A stretch of DNA of 64,000 nucleotides from JAGNZR01 sp051656905 (GTDB lineage: Bacteria > Fusobacteriota > Fusobacteriia > Fusobacteriales > Fusobacteriaceae): the NCBI GenBank assembly GCA_051656905.1, contig JBOFJQ010000018.1, forward strand, positions 55,817 through 119,816, read 5' to 3'. Numbering within the stretch: the stretch's first letter is position 1; each line of letters starts with the position of its first letter. Under the pieces are notes generated by a model. The model had not been told where the DNA came from. It searched no databases and saw only the letters and a list, made by a program, of their open reading frames with translations. Below are positions 1 to 7,046 of the stretch, in pieces. Made by a program: the position numbers and the translations under genes.

Positions 1-5
1 AAATT

Positions 6-1394
6 ATGTTTGAGAGTAAAGTTAAATATTTTTCAGGATTTAGTTACAGAAATGAATATAACGGGAAAATGAAATACCACTTAGCAAAAATGGATAAGAA
101 TTTTTCCATGGCTCCTTTATTTACAGAAGTACATTTAGAAAGAAAGGGAAAAAAAGCACATGAATATGCAAGTTTAATTGAAATTGGTGAAATAGGAAAT
201 CTATTATTCTGTGAGCTTCAATTAAAAAATCAGATAGAAAAGAATATTTGGTTAGAAAAAAATTATAAAAAAAATTTTGTTAATGAAGTTATAAGAATAT
301 TTTACGGCGGTTGCATAAAGGGGGATTCTCCATTAAGATTTGATGTATTTTTTCATCTTCCATCTCTAGTCGACAAAATCGGAAATGTTACGGATAAAAC
401 AGTTTCATATGAGAGTTATATAGAAAGATTAGAGCATTCTTTGGAAGAATATACTTCCCTTTATAATAGCATTTTAAATTTTGATATTTTTTCCTATAGT
501 TTCGATGATAGTTACGATAGTATAATTAGACTTTTTAAAATTTTATCAAATGGTATATATAATTTAATTCTTTCTATTGATAAAGAAAAACTTAAAAATT
601 TAGATATAGTTTTAGATAAAATAATATCTTCAGAAAGTATAGTTAAAGATATGGCTTGTAAGAATTCGGAAGATAATTTATATATGTATTTATATATGTA
701 TGAAAAGGAAGTTAAAAATAAAAATGATATAGAACTTTACGATAATTTAATCAAAGATGATACTTTATGTAATTATCTAAAAAAAATAAATGAGATTCCT
801 TCAACTGTATTTAGAACAAATTTTAATATTGAAACAGAATTTAAAATAGAAAAACTAAATAAATTAGAATTGTATAATTGGCTTATACCTGATAAAACAG
901 CCAGTAAGTACTCTAATTTTTGTAGAAGTATTAAAAATTTAGAGGATTTTTTGATTTTTTTAAATAAAATTGGAATATTGCATACTAGCAGAATAAGCTT
1001 AAAACATTATGCTTTGTTATTTAATGAATTTATTATGACTGATAAAAAAATGGGAGAAAAAAGTACGAATAAAGTGGTTAAAGATATCGGAAGATGGAAG
1101 AAAATATCTCAAGAAGAAGGGGTTTATCTCTATGCAAAATTAGAAAAAGTTAACTACATATATAGACACGGATATGAGGATTACGAACATTATGCAGAAT
1201 TTAATAAAAAATTATTAAAAATATTAGAAAAAGAAGCTTATAATCGTCACGCAAATACCTTAATTTTAGCAATGAAAGAAATGATACAAATTGCTAAAGA
1301 CGCACTAAAAAATAGAGATTGTAAGCTAATATTTATGGATTTTAGTGATGAAGAAGTTAAGATAAATTTAGAAAATCCATATACGAATAAATAA
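6..1394 (+). CDS. Unrecognised 462-aa protein
   Basis: I do not recognise this protein. It is 462 aa, starts at an ATG six bases into the window (its ribosome-binding site is cut off, so an upstream start cannot be excluded) and ends just before a strong terminator. It is lysine- and isoleucine-rich, with no signal peptide or membrane segment that I can see. The N-terminal 100 residues look beta-rich, with a charged patch (HLERKGKKAHEY). The middle is helical and acidic, and the C-terminus ends in an amphipathic helix followed by a short beta segment (KLIFMDFSDEEVKINL). It sits at the left end of the accessory region, upstream of recombination genes, so an accessory or defence role is possible but unsupported. 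Confidence 0.55.
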   Translation: MFESKVKYFSGFSYRNEYNGKMKYHLAKMDKNFSMAPLFTEVHLERKGKKAHEYASLIEIGEIGNLLFCELQLKNQIEKNIWLEKNYKKNFVNEVIRIFYGGCIKGDSPLRFDVFFHLPSLVDKIGNVTDKTVSYESYIERLEHSLEEYTSLYNSILNFDIFSYSFDDSYDSIIRLFKILSNGIYNLILSIDKEKLKNLDIVLDKIISSESIVKDMACKNSEDNLYMYLYMYEKEVKNKNDIELYDNLIKDDTLCNYLKKINEIPSTVFRTNFNIETEFKIEKLNKLELYNWLIPDKTASKYSNFCRSIKNLEDFLIFLNKIGILHTSRISLKHYALLFNEFIMTDKKMGEKSTNKVVKDIGRWKKISQEEGVYLYAKLEKVNYIYRHGYEDYEHYAEFNKKLLKILEKEAYNRHANTLILAMKEMIQIAKDALKNRDCKLIFMDFSDEEVKINLENPYTNK

Positions 1395-1434
1395 ATTTAA
1401 TTATATATTATAAAATATAGAACTAATAATTAAT

Positions 1435-1467
1435 AAAAAACTCTAGTAAAAAACTAGAGTTTTTTTA
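1435..1467 (+). terminator. Intrinsic terminator after the 462-aa gene
   Basis: A 9-bp stem (AACTCTAGT with ACTAGAGTT) with an A-rich loop is followed by a run of seven T. It separates the first gene from the recombination cluster. Confidence 0.85.
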
Positions 1468-1496
1468 TATTTTACAATATAAAAGGAGTGATTAAA

Positions 1497-1991
1497 ATGA
1501 AGCTATATGAACTTAAAAATGCAATGCTTGATACTCTAGATATCTTTCTAGAGTCGGAACAAAAGGAGATTGATAAGGAGAACTATGAGCTTGTAATGGA
1601 GTATCTAAAGGGGGAATTAGAAGGTAAAGGCAGCAATACAATGAAGTATATAAGAAACCTTATGTCAGAAGTAAATACAGTTAAAGAGGAGGTTGAAAGA
1701 TTAGATAAACTAAGAAAGCAAAAGGAAAATAAGGTTGAGGCTTTAAAAAATTATGTGAAAAATATACTGATATCTTTAGATACAGTTAAAGTAGAAACAG
1801 AATTAGGAGCATATTCTTTAAGAAAATCATCTAGTATAGAAATTCTTAATATAGAAGAAATTCCTAGAAAATTTGTTGAGATTAAGAAAACAAAGATTCC
1901 AGATAAAAGGGCTATAGCAGAGTATTTTAAAAAAGGTAAAGAGATAAAAGGAGCAAGAGTATTAGAAGGATACAGCTTACAAATAAGATAA
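1497..1991 (+). CDS. Siphovirus Gp157-like protein
   Basis: This 164-aa protein matches the Sipho_Gp157 family found in phage and mobile-element recombination modules. In the family I expect a helical coiled-coil middle, then a segment reading like a beta strand plus an invariant IPDKxAI...KxGxxIxG tract. Here that tract is PDKRAIAEYFKKGKEIKG near residues 135-155. A GTG at 1488 lies inside the AGGAG ribosome-binding site, so I chose ATG 1497, which is spaced correctly. It heads a cluster that continues into two small proteins and a Rad52-like annealing protein. In phages this family is usually found beside single-strand annealing proteins and was once linked to phage resistance. The biochemical role is unknown. 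Confidence 0.85.
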   Translation: MKLYELKNAMLDTLDIFLESEQKEIDKENYELVMEYLKGELEGKGSNTMKYIRNLMSEVNTVKEEVERLDKLRKQKENKVEALKNYVKNILISLDTVKVETELGAYSLRKSSSIEILNIEEIPRKFVEIKKTKIPDKRAIAEYFKKGKEIKGARVLEGYSLQIR

Positions 1992-2010
1992 CATAGGAGG
2001 ATAGAGCGAG

Positions 2011-2253
2011 GTGAATGTATATTTAATAAGACCAGATCAAATGGAAAAGTATGGAATACCTAAAGATAAGCTAGATAAAGTTTTTGACTACTTAGGATAC
2101 GAAGAGATAGCTACTACATTAGAAGAACAAGGAATAACAAATATAAGCGAAGAGCGATTAGATAGACTAAGCGATATAGTAATGACTAAATATGACTGTA
2201 GTCATTTGGAGGACATTGTAGAATTTTTAAAATATAAAGGATGCTTAAAATAA
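2011..2253 (+). CDS. Small hypothetical protein of the recombination module
   Basis: An 80-aa acidic protein with a GTG start. An AGGAGG sits ten bases upstream at 1995-2000, and the next ATG (2041) would remove a plausible N-terminus (MNVYLIRP). No family is recognised. It looks all-helical and soluble (DKVFDYLGY, HLEDIVEFLKY). It lies 19 bases after the Gp157-like gene and 26 bases before the next gene, so it is almost certainly cotranscribed. Confidence 0.6.
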   Translation: MNVYLIRPDQMEKYGIPKDKLDKVFDYLGYEEIATTLEEQGITNISEERLDRLSDIVMTKYDCSHLEDIVEFLKYKGCLK

Positions 2254-2279
2254 AAATAAAGAAAAATTAGGAGGGAAAA

Positions 2280-2630
2280 ATGGGATTAGATATGTTTCTA
2301 TTTGGAAAAAAGGATATAAAAAATAAAGAGGAAGAAAAGATTGAATTAGGTTACTGGAGAAAGCACCCTAACCTACATAGACATATTGAGAATCTATATA
2401 TAGCAAAAGGTGGAAAAGAAGAATTTAATTGTATAGACTATCTCTTATCCAATGATGAAATAGAGGATATTATAAAAAAATCACAAGATAGAACCTTAGA
2501 TAAGTCAGAGGGTGGATTCTTCTTTGGCGAAAGTGCTGATGAAGATAATGAAAGTACAATTAAGATAATGACAAAAGCTCTAAAATATATGAAAAAAGGG
2601 TATAAAATTTATTATACAAGTTGGTGGTAG
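2280..2630 (+). CDS. Phage-type small protein (MGLDMFL N-terminus)
   Basis: A 116-aa protein preceded by AGGAGG. The opening MGLDMFLF and the following ELGYWRKHPNLHRHIE resemble a widespread uncharacterised family of phage and prophage proteins that begin MGLDMYL and carry a WRK-type motif. No catalytic motif is evident and the function is unknown. Its stop codon runs straight into a terminator, so it is the last gene of the first recombination transcript. Confidence 0.65.
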   Translation: MGLDMFLFGKKDIKNKEEEKIELGYWRKHPNLHRHIENLYIAKGGKEEFNCIDYLLSNDEIEDIIKKSQDRTLDKSEGGFFFGESADEDNESTIKIMTKALKYMKKGYKIYYTSWW

Positions 2631-2658
2631 GCTCTAGCTGTTTAGCTGGAGCCTTTTT
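2630..2658 (+). terminator. Intrinsic terminator
   Basis: Ten-bp stem GGCTCTAGCT / AGCTGGAGCC (one G-T wobble), GTTT loop, then TTTTT. It overlaps the stop of the preceding gene. Confidence 0.85.
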
Positions 2659-2688
2659 ATGTATTAAGTTATTGAGGAGAGTGAAATT

Positions 2689-3351
2689 ATGAGTATACAA
2701 GAGATAATGAAAGAACTATCAAAACCATTTGAAGAGGATGAATTAGAGTTTAAAGTAATGGCAACTAATTCAGATAAAACACAAGGACTAGCAGCAGTCT
2801 ATGTACAAGCTAGAGCTATTCAGACAAGGTTAGACAGTGTATTAGGATTGGATAAATGGAAGGTTGAATATAAAGAGATTACAGGAGGTTTCTTGTGTAG
2901 ATTATCTATTAAGGTAGGGGATGAATGGATTTCAAAAGAGGACGGAGCAAGTGTAACAGACTTTGAATCAGTAAAAGGAGGTATAAGCTCAGCATTTAAA
3001 AGAGTAGCATCAAGTGGTTTTGGAATAGGGAGATATCTATATTCAATCAGAAGCTTATGGTTTCCAATAAAATCAAAAGGAACAAAAGGATATGAGTTTA
3101 TATCAGCACCAAGGATAGATGTGCAATTAAAGACAAATGATGAAGTACTGGCGATACCTCAAAAGACGACTATAGAAACTATTACAATAAAAAGCGATAC
3201 AGACAAAGTTTTAGACTTTGGTAAATATAAAGGTAAAACATTAAGAGAAATATATGTAAGTGATAGAGGATACTTTAATTACATCAAAAAGAGTGCAAAG
3301 GATAAAGAGATAATAGAACTGTGTGATGCAATAGAAAAAGCAGCTAGTTAG
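2689..3351 (+). CDS. Rad52/Rad22-family single-strand annealing protein
   Basis: A 220-aa protein that matches the bacterial and phage Rad52/22 annealing family. The core is at residues 25-150 and has the family hallmarks: a Tyr/Arg-rich AVYVQARAIQTRLDSVLG helix, W-x-V...GFLCRLSI strands, SKEDGA, then a glycine-rich SSAFKRVASSGFGIGRYLY segment. The C-terminal 45 residues carry DFGKYKGKTLREIY, like the small DUF3820 / exonuclease-tail domain often attached to DNA-processing enzymes. It should bind ssDNA and anneal complementary strands during element recombination or replication. ATG 2689 follows GAGGAGA. With the Gp157-like protein upstream it makes up a mobile-element recombination module. 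Confidence 0.82.
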   Translation: MSIQEIMKELSKPFEEDELEFKVMATNSDKTQGLAAVYVQARAIQTRLDSVLGLDKWKVEYKEITGGFLCRLSIKVGDEWISKEDGASVTDFESVKGGISSAFKRVASSGFGIGRYLYSIRSLWFPIKSKGTKGYEFISAPRIDVQLKTNDEVLAIPQKTTIETITIKSDTDKVLDFGKYKGKTLREIYVSDRGYFNYIKKSAKDKEIIELCDAIEKAAS

Positions 3352-3360
3352 GGAGGAATA

Positions 3361-3444
3361 ATGTTAGAAATTATAGGAAGTACATTAATTGTAATAGGAA
3401 CTATACTAGCTACTGTAGATGAAATAAGAAAAAGTAAGAAGTGA
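3361..3444 (+). CDS. 27-aa single-pass membrane peptide
   Basis: A short ORF starts nine bases after the Rad52-like stop, with a near-perfect ribosome-binding site (GGGAGGAATA then ATG). The peptide is hydrophobic from residue 3 to 19 (IIGSTLIVIGTILATV) and ends in a basic tail (EIRKSKK), so one membrane helix with a cytoplasmic C-terminus is likely. A terminator follows 35 bases later. The strong translation signal and position argue that it is real. The function is unknown. Confidence 0.6.
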   Translation: MLEIIGSTLIVIGTILATVDEIRKSKK

Positions 3445-3477
3445 AGAAGTTCATTATAGAAATAAATATAGAAAATA

Positions 3478-3527
3478 AAAGCTTGAACCTCTAATTAAAA
3501 CAAGAGATATTCAAGCTTTATTTTTAT
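3478..3527 (+). terminator. Intrinsic terminator
   Basis: The outer stem AAAGCTTGAA / TTCAAGCTTT with a shorter inner CTCT/AGAG pairing is followed by a T-rich tract. It ends the Rad52 and small-peptide transcript. Confidence 0.75.
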
Positions 3528-3655
3528 TAAAGTAGAAATAAAAATATATAAATAAATTCTACTTATACACCTTAATAAAATAATATTATATGTATTTAAA
3601 AAGAGTGTTAAGTCCTGTAAAATATAAGGTATCGAGTTAAATTTGGAGGTTTGAA

Positions 3656-4159
3656 ATGAAAAAAAAGATAAGAGTACAAATTCCAAGTTTAATAATGGAA
3701 ACCTTGGAGACAGACAGTACTTTTTTTAAGATAGCAAAGGAAAGGCTCTGTAATGAAATACTATATAAATTCTCATTAAGATTTAGATCAAACTATCAAA
3801 GTGATTTATCTTTTGAAGATAAAGTATATTTGCAGTTTACTTTAAATAAAGAGAATCAAAGATATTATGAAGAGTTAGTAAAACAAAGTGTAGAGCTATC
3901 AGAATCAGAGATAGTGAGGGAAATCTTTAGTGCTTATGCTATTTTTCATCCATCACTAAGAGAATTAAATCTATATAGAGAAAAGATAGCATTTATAAGT
4001 AGTTCAATAAAAGAGTATAGATACTTGAAGATAGATACACCAGAAGGTGTAATAGAGGGAAAAATTGATAGAATCTTTAGATGTAAAGAAATAGGATACT
4101 TAAAAATAGAAGTAAATGAAAAAAGTTACTATTTAAGCCAGTCTAGAATTATATCGTAA
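3656..4159 (+). CDS. Hypothetical protein with ribbon-helix-helix-like segments
   Basis: A 167-aa protein preceded by GGAGG. The first 35 residues (KKKIRVQIPSLIMETLE...) have the short basic strand followed by helices typical of ribbon-helix-helix DNA-binding proteins. A second segment near residues 55-95 (VYLQFTLNKENQRYYEEL, then SESEIVREIFSAYA) has the same strand-helix-helix rhythm. The C-terminus is a small beta domain (TPEGVIEGKIDRIF). I infer a DNA-binding role, possibly a copy-number or transfer regulator of the element, but no family is recognised. It is flanked by terminators or spacers, so it is probably monocistronic. Confidence 0.55.
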   Translation: MKKKIRVQIPSLIMETLETDSTFFKIAKERLCNEILYKFSLRFRSNYQSDLSFEDKVYLQFTLNKENQRYYEELVKQSVELSESEIVREIFSAYAIFHPSLRELNLYREKIAFISSSIKEYRYLKIDTPEGVIEGKIDRIFRCKEIGYLKIEVNEKSYYLSQSRIIS

Positions 4160-4235
4160 AAAACAACTATGTATATTAGCTATATAGTCACTTAAAACAT
4201 ATTTAATTAAATAAAAATAAAATGGGGGGATTCAA

Positions 4236-4565
4236 ATGTGGTTAGTCAGTGCAGTATTTTTTACATTTATAGCAATTTTTGTAGGGATATTTATGTATGG
4301 GATATTAAAAAGTTCTACAAAAAAGAAAGAAGAACAAATAAAAGAAAACAGGGTTATGCAAAGGAATAAAGAAAAAGCATTTAAAGAAAAAGTTCAACTT
4401 TTTTGCAGAGAATATGAAACATTATTAATTAGAATACAAGAGTTAAAAGATAAAGGCTTTGATACAAGTAAGATTGAAAAAGACTTAGAAAACGAAGACT
4501 TTAATATATCTATACTAGAAAGAGAATATGATAATCTAATTAGCGAACAGTCAGAGAGTATCTAA
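4236..4565 (+). CDS. Single-pass membrane coiled-coil protein (short paralogue)
   Basis: A 109-aa protein preceded by a GGGGGG tract. The N-terminus is a membrane helix (residues 2-25, MWLVSAVFFTFIAIFVGIFM) followed by a lysine/glutamate-rich cytoplasmic coiled coil to the end. The opening is clearly related to that of the next gene (MWLIWAVVYIFMAIIVGIFM): the two share the pattern MWLxxAVxxxFxAIxVGIFM, so this looks like a partial duplication. No enzymatic motif. I cannot assign a function. Confidence 0.6.
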   Translation: MWLVSAVFFTFIAIFVGIFMYGILKSSTKKKEEQIKENRVMQRNKEKAFKEKVQLFCREYETLLIRIQELKDKGFDTSKIEKDLENEDFNISILEREYDNLISEQSESI

Positions 4566-4585
4566 ATATAAGGGGGAGACTAAAA

Positions 4586-5380
4586 ATGTGGTTAATATGG
4601 GCAGTGGTATATATATTTATGGCAATTATAGTAGGAATATTTATGATAGCAATAATCAGAGCAATTTTTTCATCTAGTAAAGAGGAAAAAGAAGAGATTT
4701 TAAAAAGACAAGCAGAAGTAGAAGAGGGAATAAAAGAATTAGAACAAAGGCTAGATTTTGAAATACATAATGTAGCTATGAAAATGAAAGAACTAGATAA
4801 GTTAGAAAAAGGAGATAGCTACGTAGATGTTGAGCAATTAGAAAATGAAAAAGCTGTTAGAAAAGCAGGTATAATTTCAATAGTAGTGTTAACTCTATTA
4901 CTACTTTGTGGTGTAGCATATGGAGTCTTTAAATATAAGGAGAATGTAAATCAGAAGAAGTATCTTGAATTGAAAGCAATGGAGTTACAACAAATAGAAG
5001 AAGCAAAACAGAAGCAAATAGAGAATGACTACTATGAGCAAACTTTAAAGAGACTTCAAGAGGAGAAAAGACTTCAGGAAGAAGCTCTAAGATTAAAGCA
5101 AGAAGAATTAAGATTAAAAGAAGAAGCGTTAAAAGTAAAAGAACAAGAGATGAAGTTAAAAAATGAAGAAGAAGCTAAAGCAATAGAGAATAAAGAAATA
5201 TCTAAAAATACACAAAACTCTACAAAGACAAAAGTACAAAACACTGTAACTAAAGAGCCTAAAAGAATGACTAGAAGTGGAGCTTGTGTATATTGGCATC
5301 CAGGAGAAGAAAGAGAACAAATGGTTATGTATAAAGGAAAAAGTGTGTATGTAGATAAAAGAGGATGCATTATAAAATAA
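4586..5380 (+). CDS. Two-helix membrane protein with long coiled coil (long paralogue)
   Basis: A 264-aa protein 20 bases after its paralogue, with GGGGGAG as ribosome-binding site. Membrane helix 1 spans residues 2-26, a short coiled coil follows, helix 2 spans about 92-112 (GIISIVVLTLLLLCGVAYGV), then a long Glu/Lys/Gln coiled coil runs to about residue 210. The last 40 residues form a compact tail with two cysteines (RSGACVYWHPG ... VDKRGCIIK) that looks like a small folded domain. Both termini flank two membrane passes, so the coiled coil and Cys-tail are on the same side as the N-terminus. The function is unknown. Its position before the replication initiator suggests an element-maintenance, exclusion or transfer role. 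Confidence 0.6.
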   Translation: MWLIWAVVYIFMAIIVGIFMIAIIRAIFSSSKEEKEEILKRQAEVEEGIKELEQRLDFEIHNVAMKMKELDKLEKGDSYVDVEQLENEKAVRKAGIISIVVLTLLLLCGVAYGVFKYKENVNQKKYLELKAMELQQIEEAKQKQIENDYYEQTLKRLQEEKRLQEEALRLKQEELRLKEEALKVKEQEMKLKNEEEAKAIENKEISKNTQNSTKTKVQNTVTKEPKRMTRSGACVYWHPGEEREQMVMYKGKSVYVDKRGCIIK

Positions 5381-5435
5381 AGAAAGTTATAGAATATAAC
5401 GAGTGTAATAATATTTAACATAATAAAATTCATAG

Positions 5436-5470
5436 AAAGAAGGTTACTTAATTGTAATCTTCTTTTTTTT
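5436..5470 (+). terminator. Intrinsic terminator
   Basis: The imperfect stem AAGAAGGTTAC / GTAATCTTCTT is followed by nine T. It ends the transcript of the two membrane proteins. Confidence 0.8.
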
Positions 5471-5493
5471 TACATAAATAAAATAATAGTTCA

Positions 5494-5520
5494 ACAATCC
5501 CTTGAAGATGAAAGGGTTGT
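5494..5520. repeat. CCCTT/AAGGG hairpin upstream of the replication gene
   Basis: Inverted repeat ACAATCCCTT / AAAGGGTTGT with a 7-nt loop (one G-T pair). It has no adjacent T-run, so it is not a terminator. The CCCTT...AAGGG core recurs twice downstream of the next gene (6631-6650 and 6688-6709). Confidence 0.65.
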
Positions 5521-5571
5521 TATAAATACTATTCTTCATACTTCAAACTAAACTTATAGGAGGTATCTAGA

Positions 5572-6603
5572 ATGGATACAATAGCAATTAGATTAAACTT
5601 AGACTACACACAAGGAGTAACAACACAAGCATTAAGCTATATAGACAACTACATAGCAAACATTAGAAGTGAATACGGTTATACTTACTGTGACATACTA
5701 AAAATAGATAATGCAACAGGAGAAATAATAATGAAAGTATCATATCCAAGATATTTCTCTAGAACAAATGCACACTTAATAACAACAGAAGCAGAGTGTC
5801 AACAAGTTCAAAATAGCCTTATATGTGCACTAACATATGGTAACTTTAATTATAAAGTATCATCAATCACTCTTATTAGATTAGACATACCATTTACTTA
5901 TCTAATGTCAGAACAAGAGTACTTTCATAACTATCAAAACATCTATAAAGTATTTGCACTTATATATAAAATAAAAAACCCTAATTCAGATCCAAAAATG
6001 ATAAGTCAAATAATATCAGGTAGATCAGAAACCCTAACATATGCAGACACTAGAAGTATGAGTAACTATAACTCAAAAATAATGATTTATAACCAGTATC
6101 TAAATATAGAAAATAAGACAGAATGTGAAATCTTCAATGGGATAGTAACGTCTTATCCAGACCTATCAAAAAGAATAAGAATAGAAGTATCAAAGAGAAT
6201 CAAAAGAAAAGACATTACTTTAGAAGAGTTTAGATCTCGTACCTTCTATACTGAATATTCAATAAAGTATAAAGAGTACTTAAATAAAAACATATTTGAC
6301 TCTGAAGTATTAGAAAACCTATATACCCGTGAGGCTAAAGAGTTAGCTCATAGACTAATACAAGAGAGAGAAACCCCTTCATTTAAGTATGAAGTCTTTA
6401 TTCTAAATAACCTAAAATATATATATGACTATGAAATAATAAGAAGAGCACTGTGTATAGCAATAGGTAATACTAAGACAAGAGAAGGTGCTATTACAAC
6501 TGTTAGAAAAATACTAAGTCAATATCAAAATAGTAATGAACTTATAGTAATGAATACCTATGCTCACATTAGAGAGATGAGAAGACAACTACAAATATAC
6601 TAA
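5572..6603 (+). CDS. Putative replication initiation protein (gene II/X-like)
   Basis: A 343-aa protein preceded by AGGAGGT. The overall pattern resembles plasmid and filamentous-phage replication initiators of the gene II/X type. The N-terminus is beta-rich and starts DTIAIRLNLDY. A mid-protein tract reads NSKIMIYNQYLNIENKT, and downstream IRIEVSKRIKRKDIT matches the RxEVxxK motif where such proteins list their conserved basic strand. I do not see an unambiguous HUH or Tyr motif, so this is an inference. Hairpins with a shared CCCTT/AAGGG core lie on both sides, which would suit a Rep binding to its own origin. Codon use is noticeably ACA/ATA-rich compared with the flanking chromosome. Alternative: an unrelated element-specific DNA-binding protein. 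Confidence 0.5.
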   Translation: MDTIAIRLNLDYTQGVTTQALSYIDNYIANIRSEYGYTYCDILKIDNATGEIIMKVSYPRYFSRTNAHLITTEAECQQVQNSLICALTYGNFNYKVSSITLIRLDIPFTYLMSEQEYFHNYQNIYKVFALIYKIKNPNSDPKMISQIISGRSETLTYADTRSMSNYNSKIMIYNQYLNIENKTECEIFNGIVTSYPDLSKRIRIEVSKRIKRKDITLEEFRSRTFYTEYSIKYKEYLNKNIFDSEVLENLYTREAKELAHRLIQERETPSFKYEVFILNNLKYIYDYEIIRRALCIAIGNTKTREGAITTVRKILSQYQNSNELIVMNTYAHIREMRRQLQIY

Positions 6604-6630
6604 TAAACACAATACTTCAATACTATAACT

Positions 6631-6709
6631 ACCCCTTTAACCTCAAGGGTATACATACTAATTCACTAAAAATATTAACATAAATACTACCCTTGCATAT
6701 CCAAGGGTA
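6631..6709. repeat. Two further CCCTT/AAGGG inverted repeats downstream of rep
   Basis: The first is ACCCCTT / AAGGGT at 6631-6650; the second is TACCCTTG / CAAGGGTA with a 6-nt loop at 6688-6709. Neither is followed by a T-run. Together with 5494-5520 they form three related dyads around the putative initiator gene. Confidence 0.6.
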
Positions 6710-6799
6710 TCTATATATTTAATAGTAAAAACATAGAAAAACACCTAAAATATAGATAAATATAGCTAATTTAACAAAAAAAATAATAAAATAAATAAA

Positions 6800-6860
6800 A
6801 ATAAAGAAAAAAAGATGAGTATAAGCTAAATTTGAATTAAAGAAATTTAGCTTATACTCA
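6800..6860 (-). terminator. Strong terminator downstream of radC
   Basis: A perfect 18-bp inverted repeat TGAGTATAAGCTAAATTT / AAATTTAGCTTATACTCA (6816-6833 and 6843-6860) has a 9-nt loop. Read on the minus strand it is followed by a T-rich tract (from the A-run at about 6800-6813). It would stop radC transcription. Confidence 0.75.
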
Positions 6861-6953
6861 CTGAAATATAATGAGTATTTATATTATTTTGTATTATAAT
6901 AGAACTAAAAATAGAGATATAAAATCAAATCATAATAGATATATTCTTTATTT

Positions 6954-6984
6954 TTAATATACTATACAAAGTATAGTATATTAA
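6954..6984. repeat. 14-bp perfect palindrome
   Basis: TTAATATACTATAC / GTATAGTATATTAA with a 3-nt loop, in the 443-bp gap between rep and radC. No T-run follows in either direction, so it may be a protein-binding site. Apart from the dyads listed I see no gene in this gap. Confidence 0.6.
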
Positions 6985-7046
6985 TTTATTGAGTATGTCA
7001 AGTGTTTTATATAGAATTATCTTTTTATTGTTCTAGAATAAGACTA

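Noticed and set aside
5074..5433. Antisense open frame opposite the coiled-coil protein, and similar shadows elsewhere
   Set aside because: They mirror repetitive or strongly coding genes on the other strand, have no ribosome-binding site and show no family resemblance.
1497..6603. The left region as a filamentous (inovirus-like) prophage, because of Rep-like, small membrane peptide and membrane proteins
   Set aside because: No Zot/gpI ATPase, ssDNA-binding protein or adsorption protein, and Gp157 and Rad52 belong to tailed-phage or plasmid modules.
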